The notes beneath the pieces are model-generated. The model did not search any database and had not been told where the DNA came from. It worked only from the letters and a program-made list of their open reading frames with translations. Below are positions 12,168 through 20,942 of a DNA stretch of 64,000 nt, piece by piece. The translations under genes and the position numbers were made by a program. The stretch's first letter is position 1; each line of letters begins with the position of its first letter. The stretch comes from Planctomycetota bacterium (lineage in GTDB: Bacteria; Planctomycetota; Phycisphaerae; Phycisphaerales; SM1A02): assembly GCA_016872915.1 (NCBI GenBank), contig VGYQ01000003.1, forward strand, positions 1 through 64,000. The letters are read 5' to 3'.

Positions 12168-13892
12168 ATGAGCACCGTCACAGCACCAAGACCACACGTC
12201 GTCGATCATGTCGATGTGCCCGACAACTACCTGACCCACTCGCGTGGATTCCTGTCGTGGATCCTGACGCTTGATCACAAGCGCATTGGCGTCATGTACA
12301 TGGGGGCCGTGTTGGCGTCGTTCTTTGTAGGAGGCGTCTTTGCCCTGTTGCTTCGGACTGAGCTTCTCACTCCGGGCCGCACCATCGTCAGCGCCGACAC
12401 CTACAACCAGTTCTTCACGCTGCACGGCGCGATCATGGTGTTCCTGGTGATCATTCCGAGCATTCCTGCAGCGCTCGGCAACTTCGTGCTGCCGATCATG
12501 CTCGGTGCGAAGGATGTCGCGTTCCCACGGCTGAATCTCTTCTCGTTCTGGCTGTGGCTCGCGGGCGCGGGATTCACGCTGTACTCGCTCGCGGCCGGCG
12601 GCTTCGATACCGGCTGGACTTTCTACACGCCATACTCGACCACCACCACCACCGGCGGCGTGATCCCCGTGCTGACCGGTGTGTTCATCCTCGGCTTCTC
12701 GTCGATCTTTACGGGCCTGAACTTCATTGTGACGGTGCACAAGTTGCGTCCGCCTGGCATGACGTGGTTCCGCATGCCGCTCTTTCTGTGGGCGCTGTAT
12801 TCGACTGCGATCATTCAGGTGCTCGCAACCCCCGTGCTTGCGATCACGCTTTGCCTTCTCATCGTGGAGCGACTTCTGAACATCGGCATCTTCAACCCGT
12901 CGATGGGTGGAGACCCCGTCCTGTATCAGCACTTCTTCTGGTTCTACAGCCATCCGGCGGTGTACATCATGATCGTGCCTGCCATGGGCATCATCAGTGA
13001 ACTGATCGCAGTGCACGCGCACCGCACAATCTTTGGCTACCGCTTCATCGCGTTTTCATCGATCGCGATCGCGATGTTCTCCTTCATTGTGTGGGGGCAT
13101 CACATGTTCGTGTCGGGTCAAAGCGGACTGATGAACACCATCTTCTCGTTGATCTCCTTCAGCGTGGCGATCCCATCCGCGGTCAAGACCTTCAACTGGA
13201 CGATGACGCTGTACAAGGGCACCATCTCGCTGACGGCGCCGATGATGTACGCACTGGCGTTCTTGTTCCTGTTCACAATCGGCGGACTCACAGGCATCCA
13301 CTTGGCCACCCTGAACACGGACGTGCACCTGCACGACACCTACTTTGTCGTCGCGCACTTCCACTATGTGATGATGGGCTCCGCGCTGATCGCGATGATC
13401 GGTGGGTTGCATCACTGGTGGCCGAAGATGACGGGCAAGATGTACGACGAGAAGTTGGCGATCGCCGGCTGCATCATCATTTTCGTCGGCTTCAACCTGA
13501 CCTTCTTCACGCAGTTCATGCTTGGAAGCCAAGGCATGCCGCGGCGCTACTACGACTATCAACCGGAGTTTCAGATCTATCACGTGATCTCCACGATTGG
13601 TTCCTACGTCATGGGTATCGGCTTCCTCACCACGGCAGTCTGCTTCGTGCAGAGCCTCCGAAGCGGAGCGCCTGCGCCTGCGAACCCATGGGGTGGACGA
13701 AGCCTCGAGTGGCAGTGCGCATCGCCGCCGCCACACGACAACTTCAAGAACACGCCGCGTGTGGGAAACCCTTACGACTTCTCCATGCTGCAGTGGAACC
13801 CCACCACGAAGGGCTATGACGTTGATCCAGTGCGCGAAGCTGCGGCGTTCGCAGTGGAAGCACGCAACGAACAGGCCCGAGGACACGCATGA
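12168..13892 (+). CDS. ctaD: Cytochrome c oxidase subunit I, A2-type (YSHP)
   Basis: A protein of 574 residues with twelve expected helices. Low-spin heme ligand H86 (TLHGAIM). CuB ligands H262 (in FYSHPAVY), H311 and H312 (WGHHMF). The Tyr266 cross-linked to H262 is present. Heme ligands lie in [16 protein letters not shown] near residue 390. The helix VI motif is YSHP rather than GHPE, so the D-channel Glu is absent and the YS pair is present, which defines A2-type heme-copper oxidases such as the caa3 enzyme of Rhodothermus. The start is preceded by GAGAGG. The stop overlaps the subunit III start by 4 nt. Confidence 0.96.
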   Translation: MSTVTAPRPHVVDHVDVPDNYLTHSRGFLSWILTLDHKRIGVMYMGAVLASFFVGGVFALLLRTELLTPGRTIVSADTYNQFFTLHGAIMVFLVIIPSIPAALGNFVLPIMLGAKDVAFPRLNLFSFWLWLAGAGFTLYSLAAGGFDTGWTFYTPYSTTTTTGGVIPVLTGVFILGFSSIFTGLNFIVTVHKLRPPGMTWFRMPLFLWALYSTAIIQVLATPVLAITLCLLIVERLLNIGIFNPSMGGDPVLYQHFFWFYSHPAVYIMIVPAMGIISELIAVHAHRTIFGYRFIAFSSIAIAMFSFIVWGHHMFVSGQSGLMNTIFSLISFSVAIPSAVKTFNWTMTLYKGTISLTAPMMYALAFLFLFTIGGLTGIHLATLNTDVHLHDTYFVVAHFHYVMMGSALIAMIGGLHHWWPKMTGKMYDEKLAIAGCIIIFVGFNLTFFTQFMLGSQGMPRRYYDYQPEFQIYHVISTIGSYVMGIGFLTTAVCFVQSLRSGAPAPANPWGGRSLEWQCASPPPHDNFKNTPRVGNPYDFSMLQWNPTTKGYDVDPVREAAAFAVEARNEQARGHA

Positions 13893-14875
13893 CACAGATC
13901 ACGGCAGAACCACAGACGAGTGGACATGCGAGCGGGCATGGGCACGCGGATGATCACCACTCGGGTGAGCACGCGAAGTACCCATTCCTCGCGCATCACT
14001 TTGAAACGCCGGCGCAGCAGTTCGACAGCGCCAAGCTCGGCATGTGGCTCTTCTTGGCAACGGAAGTGTTGTTCTTTGGTGCGCTGTTCGTGGCGTATGC
14101 GGTCCTGCGCAGCCGATTCCCAGAGGTCTTTTCGTACGCCAGCCACTATCTCGATACGGTGATGGGTGGTGTCAACACCTGTGTGCTCATTGTTTCAAGT
14201 CTCACGATGGCGTTGGCGGTCTACTTTGCGCAGCGCGGCAAGAAATTCGCGCTTGTCCTTTGCTTGTGGCTGACGATGGGCGGCGCCGTCGGATTCCTCG
14301 TCATCAAGTATTTCGAGTACACCCACAAGATTCACGAGAATCTCGTCTGGGGCCCGTCTTTCTACGTGCCACCACACAGTCCAGAAGGTGAAGTCGAGGC
14401 ATCCGTACTGGCCAAGGCTCCCGCACCAGCCGTGAATCCAGTTCCTGCGCCCACGGACCCGAGCGCCACAGGACTTGTTTCCCTCGCAGCGCGTCCTCCC
14501 GCAGACGCTTCGGCGATCAAGCCTGCACAGTCTGGACCGAAAGGTCTTGGTGTGTGGAGCGCGCCCACAGCCGCTGCAGCCGCCGCCATGGAACCGCAGG
14601 ATCCAATCCCGGCAGAGGCTCCTTCGGATCACTTGGCGGATCCAGAGCTGCCGCCGAATACGCACCTCTTCTTCGCAATCTATTACGCGATGACCGGTCT
14701 GCACGGTATCCATGTTGTGGTCGGCATGATCGTGATCGGCATGCTGATCTTCCGAGCCACGCGCGGGGACTTTGGTCCCAACTACTACACGCCCGTCGAT
14801 CTTGTCGGCCTGTACTGGCACATCGTGGACCTCGTGTGGATCTTCCTCTTCCCGCTTTTCTACCTGATCCACTGA
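13889..14875 (+). CDS. ctaE: Cytochrome c oxidase subunit III with a long Pro/Ala-rich insertion
   Basis: A protein of 328 residues. A His-rich N-terminus ([17 protein letters not shown]) precedes five hydrophobic helices. The characteristic helices [18 protein letters not shown] (about 50-67), [18 protein letters not shown] (about 270-287) and [18 protein letters not shown] at the C-terminus identify the COX3 family. Between the third and fourth helices, at about 165-255, lies a low-complexity Pro/Ala-rich segment ([22 protein letters not shown]) of some 90 residues. This is absent from ordinary 190-260-residue subunits of this branch and is probably a disordered loop outside the membrane. 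Confidence 0.92.
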   Translation: MTQITAEPQTSGHASGHGHADDHHSGEHAKYPFLAHHFETPAQQFDSAKLGMWLFLATEVLFFGALFVAYAVLRSRFPEVFSYASHYLDTVMGGVNTCVLIVSSLTMALAVYFAQRGKKFALVLCLWLTMGGAVGFLVIKYFEYTHKIHENLVWGPSFYVPPHSPEGEVEASVLAKAPAPAVNPVPAPTDPSATGLVSLAARPPADASAIKPAQSGPKGLGVWSAPTAAAAAAMEPQDPIPAEAPSDHLADPELPPNTHLFFAIYYAMTGLHGIHVVVGMIVIGMLIFRATRGDFGPNYYTPVDLVGLYWHIVDLVWIFLFPLFYLIH

Positions 14876-14911
14876 TCCATTCACTCGCGCACAGAGATAC
14901 GGAGCACACGT

Positions 14912-15349
14912 ATGGCCCACTCATCGACTCCAGCACATGGCACTGCACACGCGCACGCGGGTGGTCATCCCCTGGTTGGTCATCTCGTTCCCGTCAGCAC
15001 ACTGCTGTTCACGGCGACCGGTCTGTTGATATTGACGGTCATCACCGTGGCGGTTCGCTACATCGATATCGGCGAGTTCAACATCTGGGTCGCGATCGGA
15101 ATCGCTGTGGTGAAGGCGGCTCTTGTGGCCACGTTCTTCATGCACCTCCGATGGGACCGTCCGTTCAACGTCCTGGTGTTCGTCGGCTGCACGCTCTTTG
15201 TGATCCTCATGATGGCGTTCTGCGTGCTGGACACAGGGCAGTACCGAGCGACCCAGTACACAGGCAATCCGCCGGTGGCGCAGCAGACGCTCGATGCGAA
15301 TGCGCCTGGCGCACCGGTCGCTCAGCGCAAGGAAGAGATCAATCCCTGA
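14912..15349 (+). CDS. ctaF: Cytochrome c oxidase subunit IV family (CtaF/CoxF-like)
   Basis: A protein of 145 residues. A His/Ala-rich N-terminus (GTAHAHAGGHPLVGHLVP) is followed by three hydrophobic helices, including the family stretch WVAIGIAVVKAALVATFFMHLRWD near residues 60-85. In prokaryotic COX4 proteins this KAxLVxxFFMHL sequence marks the second helix. A short Gln/Ala-rich tail follows. It lies 36 nt after subunit III in the oxidase operon. Confidence 0.9.
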   Translation: MAHSSTPAHGTAHAHAGGHPLVGHLVPVSTLLFTATGLLILTVITVAVRYIDIGEFNIWVAIGIAVVKAALVATFFMHLRWDRPFNVLVFVGCTLFVILMMAFCVLDTGQYRATQYTGNPPVAQQTLDANAPGAPVAQRKEEINP

Positions 15350-15362
15350 CCGCACCGCGGTC
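15348..15362 (+). other. Small GC hairpin over the ctaF stop codon
   Basis: GACCGC and GCGGTC form a perfect 6-bp stem with a 3-nt loop, starting on the stop codon of ctaF. There is no U-tract after it, so it is not a typical terminator. It might reduce read-through or separate translation of the last oxidase gene; significance is uncertain. Confidence 0.25.
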
Positions 15363-15379
15363 GCGATTGATCTTTCGCC

Positions 15380-15982
15380 GTGGACGAACTCGAAGAACGC
15401 GATCCCTTCCATTCCACGCTGTCCCGTGAACGCGCTGCCCGCATGGGCATGTGGCTGTTCGTGCTTGTGGTTGGGCTGCTCTTTGCGGCGGCGCTACTCG
15501 GCTATGCGGTCGTGCGTGTCAGTCCCTCCGATGGACGCGAATGGCGCCCGGAGGGAACGCCGGGGCTGCCGTGGACACTGCTCGCGAGCACTCTTGCGAT
15601 TCTCGCATCGAGCCTCGCGCTGCACCGATCTCTTGTGGCGGTACGGCAGGGGCGTCTGTCTGCGTGCAGTCGCAGCGCGAGCGCCGCGTACTGGTTGGGT
15701 TTTGCGTTCGTGATCCTGCAAGGCATCGCTTGGTGGACGATGTGGCAGCAGGTTCGCATTCAGGACAACCTGTACGCATGGACTTTCTACGTCCTGACAG
15801 CGCTCCATGTGTTTCATGTCCTTGGCGGGATTTATGCGCTTGGTGTTGTCGCATCACGCGCGCAGGCAGGGCAGTACCGCAGCGACAGCCATAACGGGAT
15901 CGTGCTGTGCGGCATCTATTGGCATTCGCTCGATGCGATCTGGCTGGTGCTGTACGCGACACTCTGGATCGGATCGCGCTGA
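15380..15982 (+). CDS. Second cytochrome oxidase subunit III-like protein
   Basis: A 200-residue protein starting with GTG (an alternative ATG start is MGMWLFVLV at 15443). It has five transmembrane helices with COX3 hallmarks: ARMGMWLFVLVVGLLFAAALLGYAVVR near the start, FYVLTALHVFHVLGGIYALGVV near 135-155, and a C-terminal NGIVLCGIYWHSLDAIWLVLYATLW. This is a second COX3-family subunit beside ctaE. Paired COX3-like genes occur in several caa3 operons, but the second member's role is not fixed. It ends 8 nt before a convergent gene. Confidence 0.85.
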   Translation: MDELEERDPFHSTLSRERAARMGMWLFVLVVGLLFAAALLGYAVVRVSPSDGREWRPEGTPGLPWTLLASTLAILASSLALHRSLVAVRQGRLSACSRSASAAYWLGFAFVILQGIAWWTMWQQVRIQDNLYAWTFYVLTALHVFHVLGGIYALGVVASRAQAGQYRSDSHNGIVLCGIYWHSLDAIWLVLYATLWIGSR

Positions 15983-15990
15983 CGAGCGCA

Positions 15991-17157
15991 TCACGGCGCA
16001 CTTTGCCGGAATGGATGGAACGCCTCCCATGCAAACCATCGGCAGGGGACCATCACGGGCAAATCGGAATTGGAGTCCGCGATGAGCGCGCCGCGCAGCG
16101 GCACCACGCGCCAGTTCGCACGCACGCCGAGTGCCGCAGAGTCCGCCGTCATTGAACTCGGGTCAACAAGTTGAGCGAGTTGCGCCACAGGCAGCACACG
16201 CCATCCATCCGCGCGCTGTACGGCGATGACAAGTGCCATATCGCCCAGGCCCTGCATCAGCAGGGGTGCGACGGTCGGTGCAATGTCGGCGAATGGGATG
16301 CTGCCCTCGCGTGGGGATTGGATCGGAATGGTGCCGATCGGGAACTGCAATTTCCCATCGAGCCAGTAGCGTTCGTAGTCCGTGCCCTTCATGCGGCGGC
16401 GATCCGTATCGTCAGGAAGTGCGACCGTCGTATCGGGGTGGAGCAGGAGCCACGCTGCCCATGTACAGATCTGTGTGCCTGACGCAACGGTGAGTTGGGC
16501 GTTCTCCGATGCTGCCGGACCGGCAATGGCACGGAACGCAAGCTGGGACCACAGGCTCGGTCGAAATGTCTGCGCGCTATTCGTATCAGGTGCCGCGTCG
16601 TACAGCACCAGGTTGTTGTTCAGCAGCAGCCCGCTGATGCCAAAGCGCAAGATGCGATCACCAACGCGTCGGTCGAACACCACCGCGCTATCGCAGAGCG
16701 GGCTGTAGGTGACGGCGATGGGAACCCCGCCAAGTGTGTCGTGCACCACTTCATGCACGTTGAGAAGTTGCAGCGGGTATGCGCGCCTTTCTCCGCCTAC
16801 GACGACACCCACAACACGGTCTGTCGAGACGGCATACTTCTGCCGCTCCCTTGCGTTTCGCGGCGCGATCTCGGAGCCAGCGATCGTCTTGGGATCGTCG
16901 AGCGGTTTCAGGAAATCGCGCGGCTGACCAGAACCAACGAGGAGTTCACGCGGGACATTCAGATTGGAGAGATCGAACCCGTAGGTGGTGGGGTCTCTCC
17001 CATCGCCGACGGGTGCTTGCATGCCACGCAGGGGACCCCACAGAGCAAAGAGCACAACGGCGAGTGAAACGAGAATAGAAAGTGCGATCACCCAGCGCGC
17101 AGCTGCAAGTGATGGTCGCGCCGGAGTGGGCTGCGGATCAGGGGTCTCGCCACTCAC
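15991..17157 (-). CDS. DUF3179 domain-containing membrane-anchored protein
   Basis: A protein of 388 residues: a Pro-rich N-terminus, one transmembrane anchor (about 21-44), then a DUF3179 domain. Family signatures are visible: RRAYPLQLLNVHEVVHDTLGG, VTYSPLCDSAVVFDR near residue 185, FGISGLLLNNNLVLYD near 210, and SLWSQL followed by an RYW-containing region. The biochemical role of DUF3179 is unknown. The conserved P-L-C-x-S and TSLWSQ-like motifs suggest an extracytoplasmic binding or redox-related domain. Its last codons overlap the heme O synthase gene by 4 nt, so the two are co-transcribed. Confidence 0.85.
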   Translation of the reverse strand: MSGETPDPQPTPARPSLAAARWVIALSILVSLAVVLFALWGPLRGMQAPVGDGRDPTTYGFDLSNLNVPRELLVGSGQPRDFLKPLDDPKTIAGSEIAPRNARERQKYAVSTDRVVGVVVGGERRAYPLQLLNVHEVVHDTLGGVPIAVTYSPLCDSAVVFDRRVGDRILRFGISGLLLNNNLVLYDAAPDTNSAQTFRPSLWSQLAFRAIAGPAASENAQLTVASGTQICTWAAWLLLHPDTTVALPDDTDRRRMKGTDYERYWLDGKLQFPIGTIPIQSPREGSIPFADIAPTVAPLLMQGLGDMALVIAVQRADGWRVLPVAQLAQLVDPSSMTADSAALGVRANWRVVPLRGALIADSNSDLPVMVPCRWFAWEAFHPFRQSAP

Positions 17158-18266
17158 GGTGATGGCATCGCACCCGTGGCGCTCGGCAACCCGCGCGACT
17201 CGGTCTGGGGACTCAACTGCAGAACGCCACCCTCGCCGTCGATCACGCCACGCATTCGGACGCCTGCGGCTGGCGAGACGGGACCGCGGTCAAGCACCAT
17301 GACAAGCAGCAGCAGCGGCAGATACACAATGCTCACCAAGAAGACGCGGCGAGCCATTGCATCAGACCGATCGCGCAGGAAGCGAAAGCTCTCCCAAGAC
17401 AGCCACAGGCCAAGAAGCGAGGCTGACGACGCGAACACGATGCCGGCCAGTCCATGCAGCGTGGCGAGCAGCGCCATCGGAACAAGTGTGAGCGAAGTGA
17501 GCAGCATCGTCTGCGCGGTCAGACCGCCGCTCGGATCGCGGGCAGGCAGCATCACAAAGCCGCCGCGTGTGTAGTCCTCGCGGAACATCCACGCAAGCGC
17601 CATGAAGTGTGGCAGCTGCCAGACAAAAAGAATGCCGGCAATGATCCAGGCACCAGAATCCACCGAGCCCGTGACCGCAGTCCAGCCGACCATCGGTGGA
17701 ATGGCGCCACACACCGCACCGACGATTGTGTTGAGCGATGTCAGCGGCTTCAGCGGCGTGTACAGCAGCGCGTACACGAGCACATTTCCAGTGGCAAGCG
17801 TGGCCGGAATCCATCCCGCTTTCCAAAGAAGCAGCGCCCAACCCGCGTAGGCGAGCGCGCACGCAATCACAAAGACGCGCAGCGGGCCGATGTGTTGCTG
17901 CGGGAGCGGGCGTGATGCCGTTCGCCGCATCAATGCGTCGCGGCGGCGTTCGAGCAATTGGTTGAACATGGATGCACTGGCGGCTGAGGCAGCCGTGCCG
18001 AGCAGTGTCCAACCCAGCAGCCCCCAAGGAATGGCGGAGGGCGCGGCGACTACGCCCCCGACCGCTGTCGTGATAAGCACAAGCGCGTTGAGGCGAATCT
18101 TCGCCAATGCACCCAGCGTGGGCAGGATCCCAGCCGGCTTGCTTTTGGATTCAACCGTTTCGATGACCCTAGTATAGAAACGCCATGCAGCACCAATCGA
18201 AGGATCAGCGCGGTCTTCATCTCGCCATCGGTTTCGCCGCAACGGTGGCGATGTGGGCGTTGGCAT
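17154..18266 (-). CDS. ctaB: Protoheme IX farnesyltransferase (heme O synthase)
   Basis: A UbiA-family prenyltransferase that adds a farnesyl group to heme B, the first step towards heme A for the neighbouring oxidase. About nine helices are seen. The first Asp-rich region is modified as NQLLERRRDALMRRTASRPLP, the NxxxxxxDxxMxRTxxRP motif of CtaB; the second segment is FMALAWMFREDYTRGGFVML. The start is unresolved: the longest frame begins at 18266 and would overlap the divergent ctaA by 82 nt. No ATG exists between 18184 and the first helix, so a TTG at about 18107 or an unusual start is likelier. Confidence 0.9.
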   Translation of the reverse strand: MPTPTSPPLRRNRWRDEDRADPSIGAAWRFYTRVIETVESKSKPAGILPTLGALAKIRLNALVLITTAVGGVVAAPSAIPWGLLGWTLLGTAASAASASMFNQLLERRRDALMRRTASRPLPQQHIGPLRVFVIACALAYAGWALLLWKAGWIPATLATGNVLVYALLYTPLKPLTSLNTIVGAVCGAIPPMVGWTAVTGSVDSGAWIIAGILFVWQLPHFMALAWMFREDYTRGGFVMLPARDPSGGLTAQTMLLTSLTLVPMALLATLHGLAGIVFASSASLLGLWLSWESFRFLRDRSDAMARRVFLVSIVYLPLLLLVMVLDRGPVSPAAGVRMRGVIDGEGGVLQLSPQTESRGLPSATGAMPSP

Positions 18267-19555
18267 ACGTCGCCATGATGCGACCAGGCCAACTCGCAGG
18301 CGAAGTGCTGTTCGCGTGCATGGGACTCATTCTCGTGCTCGCGGCCCGCATCAGTGGAAAACTGGTGGAAGCACCAACCCTTGCGGCTTGCATGCGAGCG
18401 GGAGCAAAGGTGGGTGCGTTCTCGGCCATTGCGAATCTCTTGCTCATTGGAAGTCTTGTTGGTGGCGGTGAAGCGGGGGTGCTTCGGCAATTCGCACTTT
18501 GGAGCGCCGGTCTCTTCGGGGTCAGCATCGTGTGCGGATGTCTCGGTGGAGCATGGGGGTGCGCAGGCCTGCGTTGGCGGGCACGGGTTCCTGCCACGGG
18601 ATTGTTTGGGCTGACCACTGCCGCGGCAATATTTCTCCTGCTCGTGACGGGCGGGCTTGTCACGGGACTTGAGGCGGGGCTTGCGGTCCCGGATTGGCCA
18701 AACTCCTTTGGGCACAACATGCTGCTGTATCCGCTGGCCGAGATGAAAGATGGCGTGTACTACGAGCATGCACATCGCCTCTACGGAATGCTCGTGGGCT
18801 TCTGCGCCGTCCTGATGCTTGTGCTCACGCTCATGAACGAGCAGCGCAGCTGGGTGCGCGCGCTTGCATTTGCTGGCTTTCTGATGGTGTGTGTGCAGGG
18901 GCTCATGGGCGGGCTCCGCGTGACCGGGAATCTCACTCTGTCGCAGGAGGCGTCGGAACTTGCGCCGAACGTCGGACTCGCGGTCGCACACGGTGTGTTT
19001 GGGCAGATCGTGTTTTCACTCTATTGCTTGCTTGCCGTGGTGTGCGGAACGCGCTGGAACAGCGGCATGGCACCACAAGCTGTCGCGGAGGCTCCTAGTG
19101 CCACCCTCCCAACCGCGCTCGTCGGAGTTCTGTTGGTGCAACTGATTTCGGGTGCGCTGTACCGCCACCTCCAGATTCCAGTGGCAGGCGCTGCGCCCAC
19201 CTATCCAACATGGGCGATGCACATGCATCTGACCTTTGCTGCGGTCGCCTTCGTCGCGACACTGTGGACAGGACTGCGCGCCATGCGCATGCCAGCAGCA
19301 CTGAGACCACTCCGCGCCGTCGGTCACGGACTGTTGATGGTCGTCGGACTGCAAGTCGTGCTCGGCATCCTTGCGCTCGTGATGGTCATCACGCGAAAGA
19401 CCGAAGCGATTCCGCTGTGGGAAGTCGTCTTCACCAGTCTGCATCAGGTGACGGGTGCGGCCCTGCTCGCCACCAGCGTGCTGCTTGCCGCGTGGTGGCG
19501 TCGGCTTACGGTGCCGCAGGCGAGTTCGCAGGGACTGCCGCTGGCACAGGCTTAA
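18185..19555 (+). CDS. ctaA: Heme A synthase (CtaA/Cox15)
   Basis: A protein of 456 residues with an N-terminal extension of three or four helices before the eight-helix catalytic core. The core begins with LVTGGLVTGLEAGLAVPDWPNSFG near residue 160 and the heme-ligand/catalytic motif EHAHRLYG (E-x2-H-R) near residue 195. Further His residues are in AVAHGVFGQ, MHLTFAAVAF and SLHQVTGAAL. It oxidises the C8 methyl of heme O to give heme A. It is divergent from ctaB and the longest frames of the two overlap. Its 3' end overlaps the convergent next gene by 50 bp. Confidence 0.92.
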   Translation: MQHQSKDQRGLHLAIGFAATVAMWALAYVAMMRPGQLAGEVLFACMGLILVLAARISGKLVEAPTLAACMRAGAKVGAFSAIANLLLIGSLVGGGEAGVLRQFALWSAGLFGVSIVCGCLGGAWGCAGLRWRARVPATGLFGLTTAAAIFLLLVTGGLVTGLEAGLAVPDWPNSFGHNMLLYPLAEMKDGVYYEHAHRLYGMLVGFCAVLMLVLTLMNEQRSWVRALAFAGFLMVCVQGLMGGLRVTGNLTLSQEASELAPNVGLAVAHGVFGQIVFSLYCLLAVVCGTRWNSGMAPQAVAEAPSATLPTALVGVLLVQLISGALYRHLQIPVAGAAPTYPTWAMHMHLTFAAVAFVATLWTGLRAMRMPAALRPLRAVGHGLLMVVGLQVVLGILALVMVITRKTEAIPLWEVVFTSLHQVTGAALLATSVLLAAWWRRLTVPQASSQGLPLAQA

Positions 19556-20873
19556 TCGCCTCCTCCAGTGCAAGCACCGCGTAGATGGTGCAGAGTTCGT
19601 TGTCTCCCTCATCCCAGCGTGATGCGCTGTTGACCCACGAACCATCGTTCGCCTGCATGCTCACGAGCGCAGCGATGAGCTCGTCGCGCCAGTTGTGCGT
19701 GGTGCCCTGCACATCGGTGATCGTGTGCTGCTGCGCTGCGTGCAGGGCGCGCGACACTGCGTGCAAGTAGTAGAAGTGGCCCTGTGCACCGAGTCCTGGA
19801 TTTTCTCGGAATGTCCAGTTTCGACGAATCCACTCGAAGGCTGCCTGCACGCGTGGATCATCCCTCGACAGGCCCGCGTACAGCAGGCTCTTGAACCCTG
19901 CGTAGGTCATCGATCCGTAACTGCGCAGACTGCGCGGCTGACCGACCGCGACCTTCTCTCCGAAACGTCCTTCACCGGCCTCTTCGCTCGCGAAACTCTC
20001 GCCGCCATTCGCAGGGGTGTAAACAAAGCCGCCGTCGCGCGTTCCGCTACTCGCCCATGGGGCTGCGTTCGTCTGCGCAAGATTCTGCGTTCGGGTGAGA
20101 AACACGAGTGCACGTCGCACGGCAGGATCATCTGCAGAAACACCCGCATCATGCAGTGCGTCGAGCATCATCTGTGTGTTCGACAAGTCAGGACGCCCGG
20201 AACGCCCATACCCCGCGCCACCAAACCAATCCATCCTCGGTGAAACACCTTCGGTCTGATCCCACTGATGCATCGTGAGCCACTCCACACTTGAGCGAAG
20301 CAGGAGACGATCCTCGGGATCTTGGATCGATGCGAGCGCGCTGGCAACGGCGCTTGCCACGTAATTTCCAAGACCTCCCTGCGGATCCGGGTTGAACGCC
20401 CGCCCCGTTCCGCCGACCCGACTCCGGATGGAATCACGCGCGCGTGCGGCTGTCGAGGAGTGTGTCGGTGTTTCGCCCACTTGTGCGAACGCTTTCAACG
20501 CCAGTGCGGTGATCGCCGTCGATGCTGCAAGCGATCGATCACGCTGATCCGTTCCGGAACTTCCCTTCCACACGCGCCACCCGCCGCTGGCGTCCTGCCG
20601 AGTGCGGAGGAACTCAAGCCCCTTGGTGATCGCATCACGGGCGGACTGCCACGATGGTGCGGTGCACGGAACCTCCGCTGCAACTTGGCTCACGCGGTGG
20701 ACGGCAGGTGGCGGCGGAGCAGACACCGATGGCTCGGCGGGCGTGGGTTGTTCCGTCACCTTTGATCGATTGACCCGCGGATCCAGTGGAACACCAGCAT
20801 CCTGAGCAGCCGTCGAGCCTGCGCCCACGATGTGCAGAAGAGAGATCGCTGTGATGATCGCCATCCGTGTCAT
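19506..20873 (-). CDS. Secreted prenyltransferase/squalene-oxidase-repeat (terpene-cyclase-fold) protein
   Basis: A much longer frame runs upstream, antisense to the porin gene. The coding sequence should start at the ATG at 20873 (or 20864), which gives a signal peptide (MAIITAISLLHIVGAGSTAAQ). After a Pro-rich linker, residues from about 75 contain alpha/alpha-barrel repeats of the squalene cyclase/prenyltransferase type: GLEFLRTRQDASGGWRV, TQMMLDALHDAGV, ALVFLTRTQN, ALVSMQANDGSWVN. No DXDD catalytic motif is seen, so cyclase activity is not supported. Such exported repeat proteins are common in planctomycetes with unknown role. The stop lies inside the end of ctaA. Confidence 0.85.
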   Translation of the reverse strand: MTRMAIITAISLLHIVGAGSTAAQDAGVPLDPRVNRSKVTEQPTPAEPSVSAPPPPAVHRVSQVAAEVPCTAPSWQSARDAITKGLEFLRTRQDASGGWRVWKGSSGTDQRDRSLAASTAITALALKAFAQVGETPTHSSTAARARDSIRSRVGGTGRAFNPDPQGGLGNYVASAVASALASIQDPEDRLLLRSSVEWLTMHQWDQTEGVSPRMDWFGGAGYGRSGRPDLSNTQMMLDALHDAGVSADDPAVRRALVFLTRTQNLAQTNAAPWASSGTRDGGFVYTPANGGESFASEEAGEGRFGEKVAVGQPRSLRSYGSMTYAGFKSLLYAGLSRDDPRVQAAFEWIRRNWTFRENPGLGAQGHFYYLHAVSRALHAAQQHTITDVQGTTHNWRDELIAALVSMQANDGSWVNSASRWDEGDNELCTIYAVLALEEAIKPVPAAVPANSPAAP

Positions 20874-20942
20874 CACGCAGAAGTCTAAGCGCGTTGACAT
20901 GCTCCGCGAATCACGGCGTATCGATGCGAGTACCCTCTGCTG

